Below are positions 38,301 through 48,600 of a stretch of DNA of 64,000 nt, piece after piece. The notes under the pieces were generated by a model. It did not search any database and had not been told where the DNA came from. It saw only the letters and a program-made list of their open reading frames with translations. Where the stretch lies: assembly GCA_021234155.1 (NCBI GenBank), contig JAJEKV010000494.1, positions 105,999 to 169,998 on the forward strand, read 5' to 3'. Position 1 is the stretch's first letter. Each line of letters opens with the position of its first letter. The DNA is from Isoetes taiwanensis (Eukaryota > Streptophyta > Lycopodiopsida > Isoetales > Isoetaceae). Made by a program: the position numbers and the translations under genes.

Positions 38301-41300
38301 GGATTTCTACCGCTCCCAATTTCTTCGGGCACTGCTCTTTTGAGCAGGTAACAGGCTGTGTGTACTGCTTCACCCCAAAAGGATGGGTCAATATCATTGC
38401 TGAACATGAGGGCCCGGGTCCATTCCAAGAGAGTTCTGTTTTTCCTTTCAACTACGCCATTTTGCTGATGTTCCCCTGCTACAGATTGTGCATGAAGAAT
38501 CCCATGTTCCTTGAGGAAGGAATCCGTCTTTTTATTAAGGAATTCTCCTCCTTGATCTGTGCGGATCTCTTTGACCTTAAGATTAGATTGGTTTTCCACA
38601 AAAGTCTTCCAATGGACAAAATTTGAGAACACTTCTGACTTATGTTTGAGAAAGTATACCCACATTTTGCGGCTGAAATCGTCAATAATCAAGAGAAAGT
38701 ACCTTGATCCTCCAATAGAGGTTATCTTGGCTCTGCCCCAGACGTCCATGTGCACAAGCTCGAGACATCTCGAAGCTCGGTGGACCTGTCCTTTGAGAAA
38801 CTTCTTCTTGTGCATTTTCCCAAACATGCAGCCCTCATATAATTTTTGAGGTGCTCGTATGTATGGCAATCCATTCAGCAGCTTTTGTCGAGACATTTCC
38901 TTCAGCAGAGGAAAGTTAGGATGCCCTAGACGTTCGTGCCAAAGTTGGCTTTGTTCATTTGTGGATGTATTCAAAGCAGTTACATTAGATCAGCCTAGTC
39001 TGTACAAATCACCATCCTTGTCTCCCATGCCAAGAAGGTTTTTGTTCCCGTCCTTAATAGTGCATTTGCCATGACCAAACTGAATTATCATCCCCACATC
39101 GTCAAGCTTAGAGATTGATAGCAGGTTTGCTTCAAGTTCTGGCACATGAAGTGCATGATGTAATTCTAAGTTCCCTGTTGGCAGTTGTAGGCGAATGGTG
39201 CCTCCTCCGGCAATATCTAATTTCCCTTTGCCAATCTTGACTTGTCGATTGCCTACTTCATGATATTCTTTGAAAATGGACTTGTTGGCTGTCATATGAT
39301 CTATCGCCCCTGAATCTAAATACCATATCCCTTGGGATATCTTTGCAATGAAGCATTTTGTCCGACGTCTGCCGCGGTTCATATCTAGCATATCTCGGTT
39401 GCAAGTATCTTTCAACCAATCAATTACAACAAGGATGAGGGATAGCATTTTCATTACTCCATGCTTGCAGATCCTGCAAAGTAAGGCGATGAGGAAGCAA
39501 AATGTTCTTAAAAGATCTGTTATGTCATTCATTACTTGATTTTCATGTCCATCTTTGATGCATACAAATGCCCGTCCACCAGATATAAAGGACTTCTTCA
39601 CGCCGATTCATCATCGTCGAATTTTTGAGAAGAGTTGGATGACTTATCACGGGAGGCTTTATGTGCATGCGACTCCTTTCCCTTCTTTCTGTTGCCATCT
39701 CCCTTGTCTGTGCCTTTTCTCTTCCTTTTGTCAGGCTCAGGACAATCCCTTGCCAAATGTCCTGTTTTATTGCAGTTAAAGCATTTCCTTGTTTCCTCCT
39801 TATGAGAGACGAATGCCTGTACCTCTTTGGTGGAACTTCTTTTGCTCGTCTTTTGATTCCTTTCTTCGAGCAAGATCTGTTGGCATGCCCACTCCAATTC
39901 CACCTTTTCAACTGCTCCTATGATGTTCTTTACATTATTGTATGAGTTTGGCAGACCAAGGAGCAGTGCCCCGACCACCAGATCGTCATCAATTCCTTTG
40001 TTCATCCCTTGCAGCTGTTTGGATGCTTGCCGGATGATTCCAATGTACTCAGCTACACTCATTCCTTCTTTGAGCTTTGTATTGAAAACCACAGCATACA
40101 AATTTGCCTGAATTGCAAAATGTTTGCGCAGATATGCCCTTTTCAATTCATCCCAAGCTTCCTTGGCAGATGATGCTTCAGCTATCTGAGGCAATAGGGT
40201 GTCGTCCAAATACCTCAAGATCCTGCTCTTGGCTGTCCAGTCCTTTTGGATCCATCTTGCCACTGCTTGCCTTTCTACTTCATTTGATCGGACCTCAATT
40301 TCCTTGCTCCCTTCACCTCTCACAATCTGGGCTGCCGTTGGAGCTATCAAGGTCTTCTCAGTCATCACTGGTTTGGGTTCATCGCCATTCACGACCCCCC
40401 ACAACCCTTTTTCACATAGCTTGGTCTGAACCCTGAGAAACCAATAGTAAGCATTCTCATGATTCAGATTTTCGATCTTCATCTTGATCGATGTGTATAG
40501 CTGCTGCTGTCTTCAGGTTCGATTAGTGCTCTGATACCATATTAACAATAAGTAAAAACAAAACCGTAAAAGCGGAACACGCGCATAATCATCTATTAGT
40601 GAAGCAGAATGAATACATCTTATAGGGATCCCGAAACATTGGAGCATCAAGACGGATCACCATTCGCCATCCCTAGAATCAGGAATGGGCTCCTCTGATT
40701 TCGCCCTAAACAGGGTTTTCTAATTTTGGTTTACAACATGATGTTTATTTTGTCACAACAATTGTCATGACAACTGTCCAATTTCCAATATTCCTTTCTT
40801 TCTTAATCAACAATTGCAAAACATGAAAATGAATGAAGCCAATACCTTGGACGTATGACACGATTACTGAAGTCTAGAAGACTTTCCCCTTCAAAAATTC
40901 TACCTGGTAGAATGAATTGAATCCGGTTCAACAACATGCATATTTCGTTCGTGAGTTGGGTGCATATTTCATCGGAGTCTTTATTTTCCACCTTATTAAG
41001 TTCACCATGTCGCAAAGTTAGAATAATCTCAAAACGAAGCTTTATTTGAAGTTCATATCTGGCAAGAGTTAAAAATTTCCAACATTAAACATTTCCAGCA
41101 ACGGAACAAAGGAAAACAGGAAACAAGATAAAAAAGGATACTCTTTGACTTTAATTTCGCCATTTTCATCAGCTCCATGTGTGCAATTTTTGTACTTCTG
41201 TGCAAGAAGTTTGGGGGATTTAAGAAGAAGATCCCTGAGCCGATTAAGTGTCAAATCACTTGTTCCATTGCATCCATCACTTCTGTTGCCAGAATTCTCA

Positions 41301-41314
41301 TTCGAATGTTTAAC
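35375..41314 (-). CDS. Host gene 3' exons, Treslin/SLD3-like (tentative)
   Basis: Three exons join in frame across GT-AG introns: about 41314-41142, 41058-40846 and 35752-35375. The first intron is 83 bp. The second holds a 4966-bp copia insertion and would be about 120 bp without it. The protein reads KNCTHGADENGEIKVKE, YELQIKLRFEIILTLRHGE, RIFEGESLLDFSNRVI, then RYCDSIPEVIENIYSVMEL across the interrupted intron, and SSPEKRLKEEKEKRERARRF, ending with a basic SKRKKHPDVKEAK and ETPVKH. One frameshift near 35470 disturbs the end. The YELQ..LR.E, RY..S...V...IY and SPEKRLKEE blocks recall the plant Treslin/SLD3-type replication initiation protein, but I recall this family only approximately. The 5' part of the gene is not in the window; the gypsy element starts 86 bp upstream of the first exon seen. 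Confidence 0.55.
35825..36077 (-). repeat. Copia 3' LTR
   Basis: 253 bases. On the minus strand it starts TATTGGAAATTGG and ends GTTAATA, so it lacks the usual TG...CA ends. A polypurine tract TTTTGAGGGGAAG (36090-36078) touches its start. Confidence 0.85.
36244..37210 (-). pseudogene. Copia reverse transcriptase C-terminus and RNase H
   Basis: Continuous frame from the catalytic LYVDDLILGS (about 37205-37176) through HMTDLGPLHYFLGIQV, VGSLMHFMVCTRPDI, the RNase H motif GFADVDYAGD, ASTCEAEYVALSSAAKE, FNDNSAAVSLAKNP and TKHIEV-like AKHIEVQFHF, to the end DVFTKPLGKKRF. Most of the catalytic aspartates and the glutamate are present. It ends at 36244 just before the polypurine tract. It would be functional except for stops upstream in the same pol. 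Confidence 0.85.
37211..37775 (-). pseudogene. Copia reverse transcriptase N-terminal part
   Basis: Reads EHWIAAMAEEFQSLLDNHTW, KWVYKVKYNEY, FKARLVTKGYSQVPGIDY, the DVKTTFLHGPLDKEVYM block and YRLRRAVYGLK, where a TAG replaces the usual Gln (QSSRQW follows). A second stop occurs before NVYTKR. These two stops alone separate it from the YVDD part. Confidence 0.85.
38030..38974 (-). pseudogene. Copia GAG-pre-integrase and integrase
   Basis: LWHERLGHPNFPLLKEM gives the HH of the zinc-binding domain, and YEGCMFGKMHKKKF gives the second half with altered CC spacing. The catalytic residues are the aspartate of LVHMDVWG, the aspartate of IRTDQGGEF and the glutamate of GVVERKNRTLLE. The C-terminal KVFGCNAYAHM and KAIPCMFVGYADNMKGYRLY match the copia integrase C-terminal block. 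A frameshift or stop at 38030 separates it from RT. Confidence 0.88.
38990..39601 (-). pseudogene. Copia protease region
   Basis: WYLDSGAIDHMTANKSIF carries the DSG catalytic motif of copia proteases (canonical DSGASDHM). LHHALHVPELEANLLSISKL is the usual downstream block. The frame is open but offset by one from both gag and integrase. Confidence 0.85.
39598..40482 (-). CDS. Copia gag
   Basis: Gag opens at the ATG at 40482, about 45 bases after the primer-binding site, and codes for about 294 residues without a stop. It shows the UBN2-type pattern WFLRVQTKLCEKGLWGVV, AKEAWDELKRAY, LNTKLKEGMSVAEYI-like FNTKLKEGMSVAEYI, and a zinc knuckle CFNCNKTGHLARDC with correct CX2CX4HX4C spacing. It is the most intact coding unit of the element. 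Confidence 0.88.
   Translation of the reverse strand: MKIENLNHENAYYWFLRVQTKLCEKGLWGVVNGDEPKPVMTEKTLIAPTAAQIVRGEGSKEIEVRSNEVERQAVARWIQKDWTAKSRILRYLDDTLLPQIAEASSAKEAWDELKRAYLRKHFAIQANLYAVVFNTKLKEGMSVAEYIGIIRQASKQLQGMNKGIDDDLVVGALLLGLPNSYNNVKNIIGAVEKVELEWACQQILLEERNQKTSKRSSTKEVQAFVSHKEETRKCFNCNKTGHLARDCPEPDKRKRKGTDKGDGNRKKGKESHAHKASRDKSSNSSQKFDDDESA
40528..40539 (-). other. Copia primer-binding site
   Basis: TGGTATCAGAGC on the minus strand, directly adjacent to the 5' LTR end. It is complementary to the 3' end of initiator tRNA-Met. Confidence 0.92.
40540..40790 (-). repeat. Copia 5' LTR
   Basis: 251 bases. It has the same TATTGG...TTAATA ends as the partner at 35825. The target duplication TTCCT follows at 40791-40795. 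Confidence 0.88.
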
Positions 41315-41400
41315 TAACATTTAAATAGCATTTAATGTGTCTTTCACAACACGGGCTGCAAAAGTTTGGATGTCCAGTTCGATCAAATTAAGATAGCCGT

Positions 41401-41906
41401 TGTGACGCTCCCTGCTAAACATACGGCGCCCAGCCGTATACCCGGCAGGAAATCCCCCATCCGGCTCAGCAACCGCATGGGCCCTTCGTCTACCCCGCAC
41501 TCTCGAGGTGACTCTTAGTGCGGGGAGGGAACACGAAGGTGTCTTGCGCGCCCTTCCCCTATGGGCTCCTATAACAGCGGAAGCGATAACACGTCAGAAC
41601 TAGCATAAAACATATACAAATACTACCTCGGAGGGTAGTGCATCGCACATAAACCAATGCATAGATGATAATCACAAACCACAAAACAGGAGAGCTCCTA
41701 CCCCGGCTCGGACTCGTAAGGAGGGTGTGACCCCAGGCTAGGCCTCAAGATAGAGCGCGAGGCCAGGAGTCATGGCGATGGCGGGGTCGGCATAGAACAA
41801 TGGCTAGGGTTGACCACTCCATCCGCCCCTCCCGTGCATACTTTGCAGATGGGCTAGATAGGGGCTCGGACGGGACTCTAGCCTTGGGATCACTTAATCC
41901 CATGGC
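41401..41906 (-). repeat. 3' LTR of the gypsy element, outer part
   Basis: Matches 62170-62670, for example TGTGACGCTCC at the end, GGAAATCCCCCATCC, GGTGACTCTTAGTG and CCCTTCCCCTATGGG. It stops at CCCATGGC, where the DNA transposon begins. Confidence 0.85.
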
Positions 41907-41929
41907 GGGTAAAAGCATGAAAGGGGTGT
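41907..41929 (+). repeat. Left terminal inverted repeat
   Basis: GGGTAAAAGCATGAAAGGGG followed by TGT. It pairs with 51156-51178 with one or two differences. Confidence 0.85.
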
Positions 41930-42185
41930 ACGTACATCGCATCAATTGAAGGACAATTTGTGCTTTTTGGGGTACATTTTAGATGTACATCAAGATACTA
42001 TGGTTTGTCGTTTTGTGTCGGATATGCAATGATTGCAAGATCATCCCACATTCCCCGAAATTCTTGGTTAACCACCGAACCATAGAACCAAATTGAATGG
42101 ATCCGTCCCTCCCTTTCCGAAATTCCCCTTTCACGGGAAGAAGAACACGAAGGAATTCGGAAGCAAACACATGTCAATCTGTTCA

Positions 42186-45100
42186 TGGAGGGTGAGAATT
42201 CCAATGGAAGTGATGGTTCTAAGCGCCAAGTATGCCGACATTGGCGGTGTTATGCCACAAAACAAATAAAAAGCGTGTTGACAGGTCGGTGGATTGCATC
42301 CTCGATTCCGGGCAAGCGCCCCGTCCGAGATCAAAGATTAGTTTTTGTGATCGTTTGTTGCAAGATGACAGCTTTTTTACTGTTTTCGAACCTGTAATTG
42401 GAAATCCTTCGAAGTTATTGTTATGAAATCAATGATGAAACTTGAAAGATGGACTTCAAGAAGTAAAAAGTACGCTAATAGCAAAGATAAATTGGCTGCA
42501 AAACATTCAACATTATCAATGATTGTTGGAAAAAAGGAGATATAAACAAGAATGTTTCTTCAAAATTGCTAAAGATACAGCCAAGAAATTTATCCAAAGC
42601 TGCGGCAAGAAGGAGGAAGATAATGTCATTAAGTGGAGCAAATGTATGGGCTTTGGGGGGAAGGATGCCAAGATCAAATAGAATCGATGATTCAATCAAA
42701 TGTCGGGGTTAAGTGAATTTTGGCTTGACAATACCAAAGTTTCACCAAAGGTTAGAGATGTCATGAAGAGGAGAACACAAGCAATACAATACCTTGATAT
42801 CTCACGGGTTTGCTCTTGTAATTGAATCAATTCAGTCTTGGAGTTTATGTTTTCTTCCAAAATTCTTTCATGACATTCTAGTACATTACGTACATTCTAG
42901 TACATTACGTACATTCTAGTTACGTTAAGTGACTGTTAATGAATACACATGGTTCTCATGAAATGTATTGCATTTTACATTGTTTACATAGTAGCGAGAA
43001 ATCTTGCGATGATGTGCTATTAGGTACTTTTAGATGTACATCCATTACTTGATTACATGTCCATGCATTTTGCATTTACATGTACTTGAATATCAAAATT
43101 ACATCATTCTACATTTTAGTGTACTTTCGGGTAATGAAGCCAAACAAATCAGACATATGTACATTAGTTGTACTAATATTGTAACATTAATGTGATGTAC
43201 TAATATTGGAACATTAATTAGATGTACATTGGATGTACATTGGATGTACATTGGATGTTGATTGGGCTGTTGGTACATACATTAGATGTGCTCTTTGTAC
43301 ATTAGATGTACATTAGATGTACATTAGATGTACGATAATGGTCGATGGGAAGCTGTTGGATGGACATTTTATGTACATAGAACATACATTAATTGTACAA
43401 TAGTATAGTTCAATACTCTTTTGGCATCTGGTTGCCGACATCATTTTGCTAACATGGTCTTTAATGCTTTTGTTATTGCGATCGAGGCTTTATCAGCGGT
43501 TTGTATATCGAGAATCACGGATACCAAAATTAGCCTTGACGGGTTAAGTATCTGAAACCTGATTGCATAAGGAAATTGAAGGAGAGAAACACATGTTGTT
43601 GTGTCAAACATGAGCAAGCGGATCTGTCTGAGAAAGGCCTTCAATGATATGAGGAGATCCCTACATGTTAATTGCACTTGCGGTATGAGTATGCGTGCAT
43701 CCCGGCAAAACAATGGAGTATGTCAAGCAAACAAGAAAACTTTTGATAATGTTAGTATCTTGTGGAGGTCAACGGTTGCGAGAAATATGTGACGGATGAA
43801 TGGCATAAACTAAAATGCATCAAAGGCGAATGTGATGAATGTGGAGTGAAGAAATTAGACATCTGTCCAAGCGAGGAAGATGGAATTGAGAATGTGGGTG
43901 GCAAGTATATGCATATGTCAATGAGCCATCCAAAAAGGTACATCGAAGGCTTAGATTAGTTGATCGAATGACAAAGCATCTGTTTTGTTAAAGAACATGA
44001 AAAATCAACTTGCTAAGTTTCTGAGATCATAACTTTGACTTGGCTTGGCGAGCAAGCAGTTTAAAAGATGTGTTGAGAAACTCGGGATAATAGTGTGTTG
44101 TCTGTTGTTGACTTTGCAGAGAACTACACATTGAAACCAGGGACAGAAGTGCAATCCGAGCATTGGAATCCTGATCAAATTAGTATTTTGGTCCATATTT
44201 CAATGATGAAAATAGAAGGTAAGCTTTAAAAAAAAGCGGTGCATTTCTATGTTTTAGGGAGCGGGGAAGCATGACACTCATTTTGTGCAACATGGTTTTA
44301 AATTACATTTGGGGTGGCTTAAGAATAATGGAGGTGGACACATAAACCTTCATTATGTGTGGTCGGATGGTTGTGCATCTCAATTCAAATCTTGCACGTG
44401 CATGGTATGGAATCTGTAGATACCATGTTGAAAATAAAATTCGAGTGATATGGAATTTCTTTGGATCTGGCCATGGGAAAGGCACACATGATGGCGAGGC
44501 TGGTATAGCAAAGTTGTGGCTTGAGAGCGGAGAGAGAAAACAAAATGGCATGCCGGTGGCGGTAAAAGTAAACGACAATGGGTTTTTAAGGGCCAAGGAA
44601 TCGGATTGTGAAAGGGTGTTTTGGGAGGTTGGAAAAGCAGATGTGAGCAGGCAGCAAGCATTCAATTGCAAGACTTTACACGGTATTTTAGCGGATACAT
44701 TACGTGTCAACTATAAACCAGCCAGATCCAACAAAGTTGCTATCGAGACCACTCTCGTGCTTTTGTGATGCTTGCATTAACTTCAATTGGTTGAATTGTG
44801 AGAACATTAAACATTGTGGAGAATGGTCTCTAAAAAGTTTGGAGCCCACAGATCATATTGCCTCTCGTGTTGAAGCTGAAAATGATGTGGAAGTTTTGTA
44901 TCTGCGAGAGGAAGGCAGGCTGGTTTAGATGACACTTTGTATTTGTTTGAGGATGTATTTGTGTCTTTTTGTGACACCGGACAATGTGGAAGGTGTTTCA
45001 TACTATGTTCTCATGTGCACCAGGGAAAAGCATGCATTGGAAGAAGATTCAATTGATGACTATGGAAATGAATACTCTGCTGGCACTAGTGTCATTGAAG

Positions 45101-45316
45101 GACAATATTATGAACTAATCCCAGGCTGCCACAATAAGTATAAAGCGCTTCCTACTAAGAATGTTTTGGTACAGGGAGAATGCGTGATTGGGGTTGAATC
45201 CCATTCAAGAAAGTAAAACACAATTTGAAGGGGCAAGCCTGACATTTCACTTGCCGGATGAAGTCCATGAGACATTGTTATCACAACTTCCGGCAATTGT
45301 AGATGACATGGACTAA
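42186..45316 (+). pseudogene. RNase-H-like transposase of the DNA transposon
   Basis: Motifs appear in order, split by several frameshifts: an N-terminal CRHWRC from the ATG at 42186; RNTCCCVKHEQ (43582-43617); a cysteine cluster CIKGECDECGVKKLDICP (43815-43868); VVDFAENYTLKPGTEVQSEH (about 44104-44163) with a candidate first catalytic Asp at 44110; KHDTHFV (44267-44287); WSDGCASQFKS with a candidate second Asp at 44366; FGSGHGKGTHDGEAG (about 44460-44504) with the third acidic residue; a second Cys cluster CFCDACINFNWLNCENIK; and a C-terminus LPDEVHETLLSQLPAIVDDM ending at 45316. This DFAENY / SDGCASQFK / GHGKG.HDG set occurs, from memory, in repeat-borne proteins of animals and algae. It fits a DDE/D transposase. 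The 42400-43540 part is unreadable and may hold introns. Confidence 0.65.
42876..43420. repeat. TGTACAT-rich array inside the transposon
   Basis: ACATTCTAGTACATTACGT repeats at 42876-42920 and a run of TACATTGGATG / TACATTAGATG units at about 43205-43335. The core palindrome TGTACA recurs many times. The array lies between the transposase's N-terminal piece and its main part, possibly within an intron. Confidence 0.8.
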
Positions 45317-45389
45317 GTCGGATCTGTAGTACTTTCACGAAATATTGTAATACTTTGTTATAAGGCTGAAGAGCTGGACTACTTGAAGT

Positions 45390-45460
45390 GCATTATGTAC
45401 ATCAATGTACATAAGATGTACAAACAGATGTACATCTTATGTACATCTTATTGTACATTC
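45390..45460. repeat. TGTACAT cluster between the convergent genes
   Basis: About seven GTACAT units in 70 bases, just after the transposase stop at 45316, for example ATGTACATAAGATGTACA. Confidence 0.8.
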
Positions 45461-45649
45461 AAATCTTATAAAAATTTGTTAAGTGTAAGTTGATTAGAAT
45501 TGAACACAAGAAAGTTGAATTGCATAAACACTAAAATGGTTTCAGTCATGGCAAAGATAAGAAATGGACGGGTTTTCATGTACAAATGGTTGATTTATTT
45601 ATATTGTGGACATAAATATAACACACCCAAAATGAGCATGGCTCATAAT

Positions 45650-48600
45650 TCATGACCAAGCTTCAAAATGTCGGTAGGAGCCTGATATCTTATGACTATT
45701 GCATCATGTCTTCCAGCCGCCGAGAGGTGAAGAGATATCCTCTAAAAGCGATAGTCCATGCGGTTTCTATAGCACGTGCCAGCGGCAAACCTTTCCATCC
45801 TACATAGCTTTTGCATCTTCGGGACCGTGCCTTCCCCAAAGGGTTGTGCAACAAGTGATTTCTTTGCCAATATACCTTTCATGGTTGCTCGTTCCTCATA
45901 ATTTTCAATTTGCTCAACCTTTTCCCAAAGTTAGGAACAGCGGTATAGAGGCGATAATCGGTCCCCAACCCTATGTACTTGCGGCTTGTGTTGGTTTGTA
46001 TTACCTCACGGGTGCTTGAGAGAACTCTATCTCTTAGTTTCTTAATAGTCTTTTGTGTTTTCAGTCCATTCATCTACAAAGCAAATGAAGATCACTTAAT
46101 TATGTATACACACTCATAATTGTACCAATAAGAAAGGTAATAAGAATAGAGTACTCAAGTGCAATGAACAAAAACTTTGATACATATATTCATAACATTT
46201 GAATTTGTACATCGGTCAAAGTCTGTACCAACAATGGGCGGTCGAGGCCAATAACATGATGGCGGTTTCTCCATTCCTTGCTCAGGTATATTGACTAAAT
46301 TTAGGCGTGAGCACCCAAGTTGCTGCCATAGTTTGCCCGACAAAATCTGTTCCACCTTCTCGATATGCCATCTGGCGCTGCATTAGTCATTGGATGCTCT
46401 TTCACATAAACTATACCATCTTGGCCATTTTGAATCCATTAAGCCATGGAATGAGCTCCATGACAAGCAATCGTCACTAGCTAATATCGGTGTCAAGAGA
46501 AAGGACATATGTAGCTTCCTCACGAGGATTCAAAGTGGATTTGTATCTTTTCGTCGTCGATCGAGGCGTATGTCCATAGTACTCACGGGTACTCTTTCCA
46601 TACCACATGACTAATGGTTTCACAAACAACCCCTTTTGAGGTTCGATGGGGTGTTTGTGTGTGGGAATCCAACAACTGCTCACGGGCGTAAACAAACTTC
46701 AGACTTTATGGAAAAAGCATCACAAATATGTTCCACAATTGGTTGAAGATTTTTAGAAGTGAGTGAAGACCGGATGGCAACATCAAACCCTTCTCTTACA
46801 AATGCTACAAAGGATGATGCTAACCACGGCTGCGGTAAAAAACTGTTTCCTATATTAAATTGAAGCTCATCTTTACGGATCTGTTGGTATCTTGAGTTAA
46901 TATTTTCATTCTTGTGCACACTCTTGCCCAACCACGAGAATTTAAGTCAAAGATAACGAGCTTTCTCCCCTGAATTAGATGATTCACTGTCGACAAGAAA
47001 ACACTTGAGATTCACAATTTATAATTACATTTCGGACACACAATTGAGAAAACACATTGATAATTACGATTGTTATTTTTGGGGTGTAAAGTGAGACAAA
47101 TAAATTAATTTTTCATTACTTATTGAGTACAAAGAAGCTCGGAGCATGGCTCATACAAAGCTGTAATTTACAAACAAGTCAAAGGGACTATCTACCTGTG
47201 TAGGAACAAGCTGCTTGTATATTCATCTCGCCTTCTACAATTAATGCCTCCATTAGATGATCCCTCAGGTGACTTGGCATAGGCATCGATGAACCAAGCG
47301 GGTGTCATGCATGGTGCACAAGTATTAGAGGACTATACCAACAAATAACTAATAGGAAAATAACATGTTCTACTTACAAAAATGGAGCTTGGCGTGCATC
47401 AACCACGGCATCTATGAATTTGTGCATGTAAGCCACAATGTACATGCAAGGGTTCTTTGGTACTAGTTTACGGCATTTTAGGACGAGAACACGGGAGCAT
47501 CAAAGTTCTTCCTACCATGGTTTAATTTGTTGGATCCGAGCATCATGTTATTGATCACAAGCTTATGAAACACGCAAAATTGCAATGTGAGAATAAATCA
47601 AGCATAAGAAATTGCAATATGAGAATAATCAAATCATAAAAACAAAGCGAAACTCATACTTACTTACGGACCACTTTAGCATGGTACATAGCCTTTGGCG
47701 GAGAGAGGATCGTATACTTGGGCTAGCTATAGATGGAAAAGAGCTTTTCATTGGACCAGCAAGCACAAGTATTGCCAATACCACATTTGGGCCTTGCGAA
47801 GTGGAACAAATATGTATTGGCATCTTGCAATCAAAATGCCATCCGACCCTTCCTTTATGTTAGTGTTACGTGCATCTGCCCCTTTGTTCTTGAGGGAATT
47901 CACAAAATTACGGAAGGTGTCCGGTCGAACCAAGTAAAAACTTGTGTTTCCAATCGGATGGAAGGCGCTACAAAGGTACACGCACACAAATCAGTTACAT
48001 ATTAATACATAAGATGAGTGACTTAGGGAATGAAATAACATAAATATGTTGAAATGCTAGCCTACCTCCCATAGACATCTACCATCTTAGAGGTCAAGTC
48101 CGACTTCCGGTGAGAACTTCGTCAACATCACTTTGAAAGATAGAGGGTGCGGGCTTAGGAGGGCGGTCCTATATAAGGAGTGAATGGAACCAACCTTTTC
48201 GATTCGGTTCACTAAAGCGTACAAGGAAACAACGGCATTAGCAAAAGAATATATCTATTGTAATCAATTGTATATTACTCACCTTGTAAATTCATCACTG
48301 TTTCAAAGCATCTTAGAGGACTTTTTGCACCTTATTTGTTATCACATCAATATTTGCTTGTAGATCCTCTTCCTCTTCGGTTCCGACTTCGGAAGGATCG
48401 GGATCAGCTTCCTTCACGACTGTGATGGGTGTCCTATGTACAAAAAATGTGGTTAATTACCATAAATCGAGATGTTTAACAAAATTAGTTCATCTTGGAC
48501 ATACCTCTTTCTAGGTGGTGGTGGCACTTTTTTTTGCTGGAGATTTTTCTTTTGGGAGGACATTTTTTTGTTGCTGGAGATTTTGCCTGTTTTTTTCCTT

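Larger units (their letters stand above)
35825..40790 (-). mobile_element. Ty1/copia element in a host-gene intron
   Basis: The element is bounded by two LTRs (35825-36077 and 40540-40790) and a perfect 5-base target duplication TTCCT (35820-35824 and 40791-40795). On the minus strand the order is LTR, primer site, gag, protease, integrase, reverse transcriptase, RNase H, polypurine tract, LTR. This is the copia order. The coding frames are long, with only a few stops and frameshifts. The LTRs differ at roughly one base in ten by eye, so the insertion is not very recent. It shares the transcription direction of the host gene. Confidence 0.92.

Noticed and set aside
42870-43340. CRISPR-like spaced repeats
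   Set aside because: The units are contiguous TACATTRGATG tandem repeats without unique spacers, in a eukaryotic transposon.
44219-44257. Apparent 39-bp GT-AG intron in the transposase
   Set aside because: It is too short for a plant intron. A frameshift explains the break as well.
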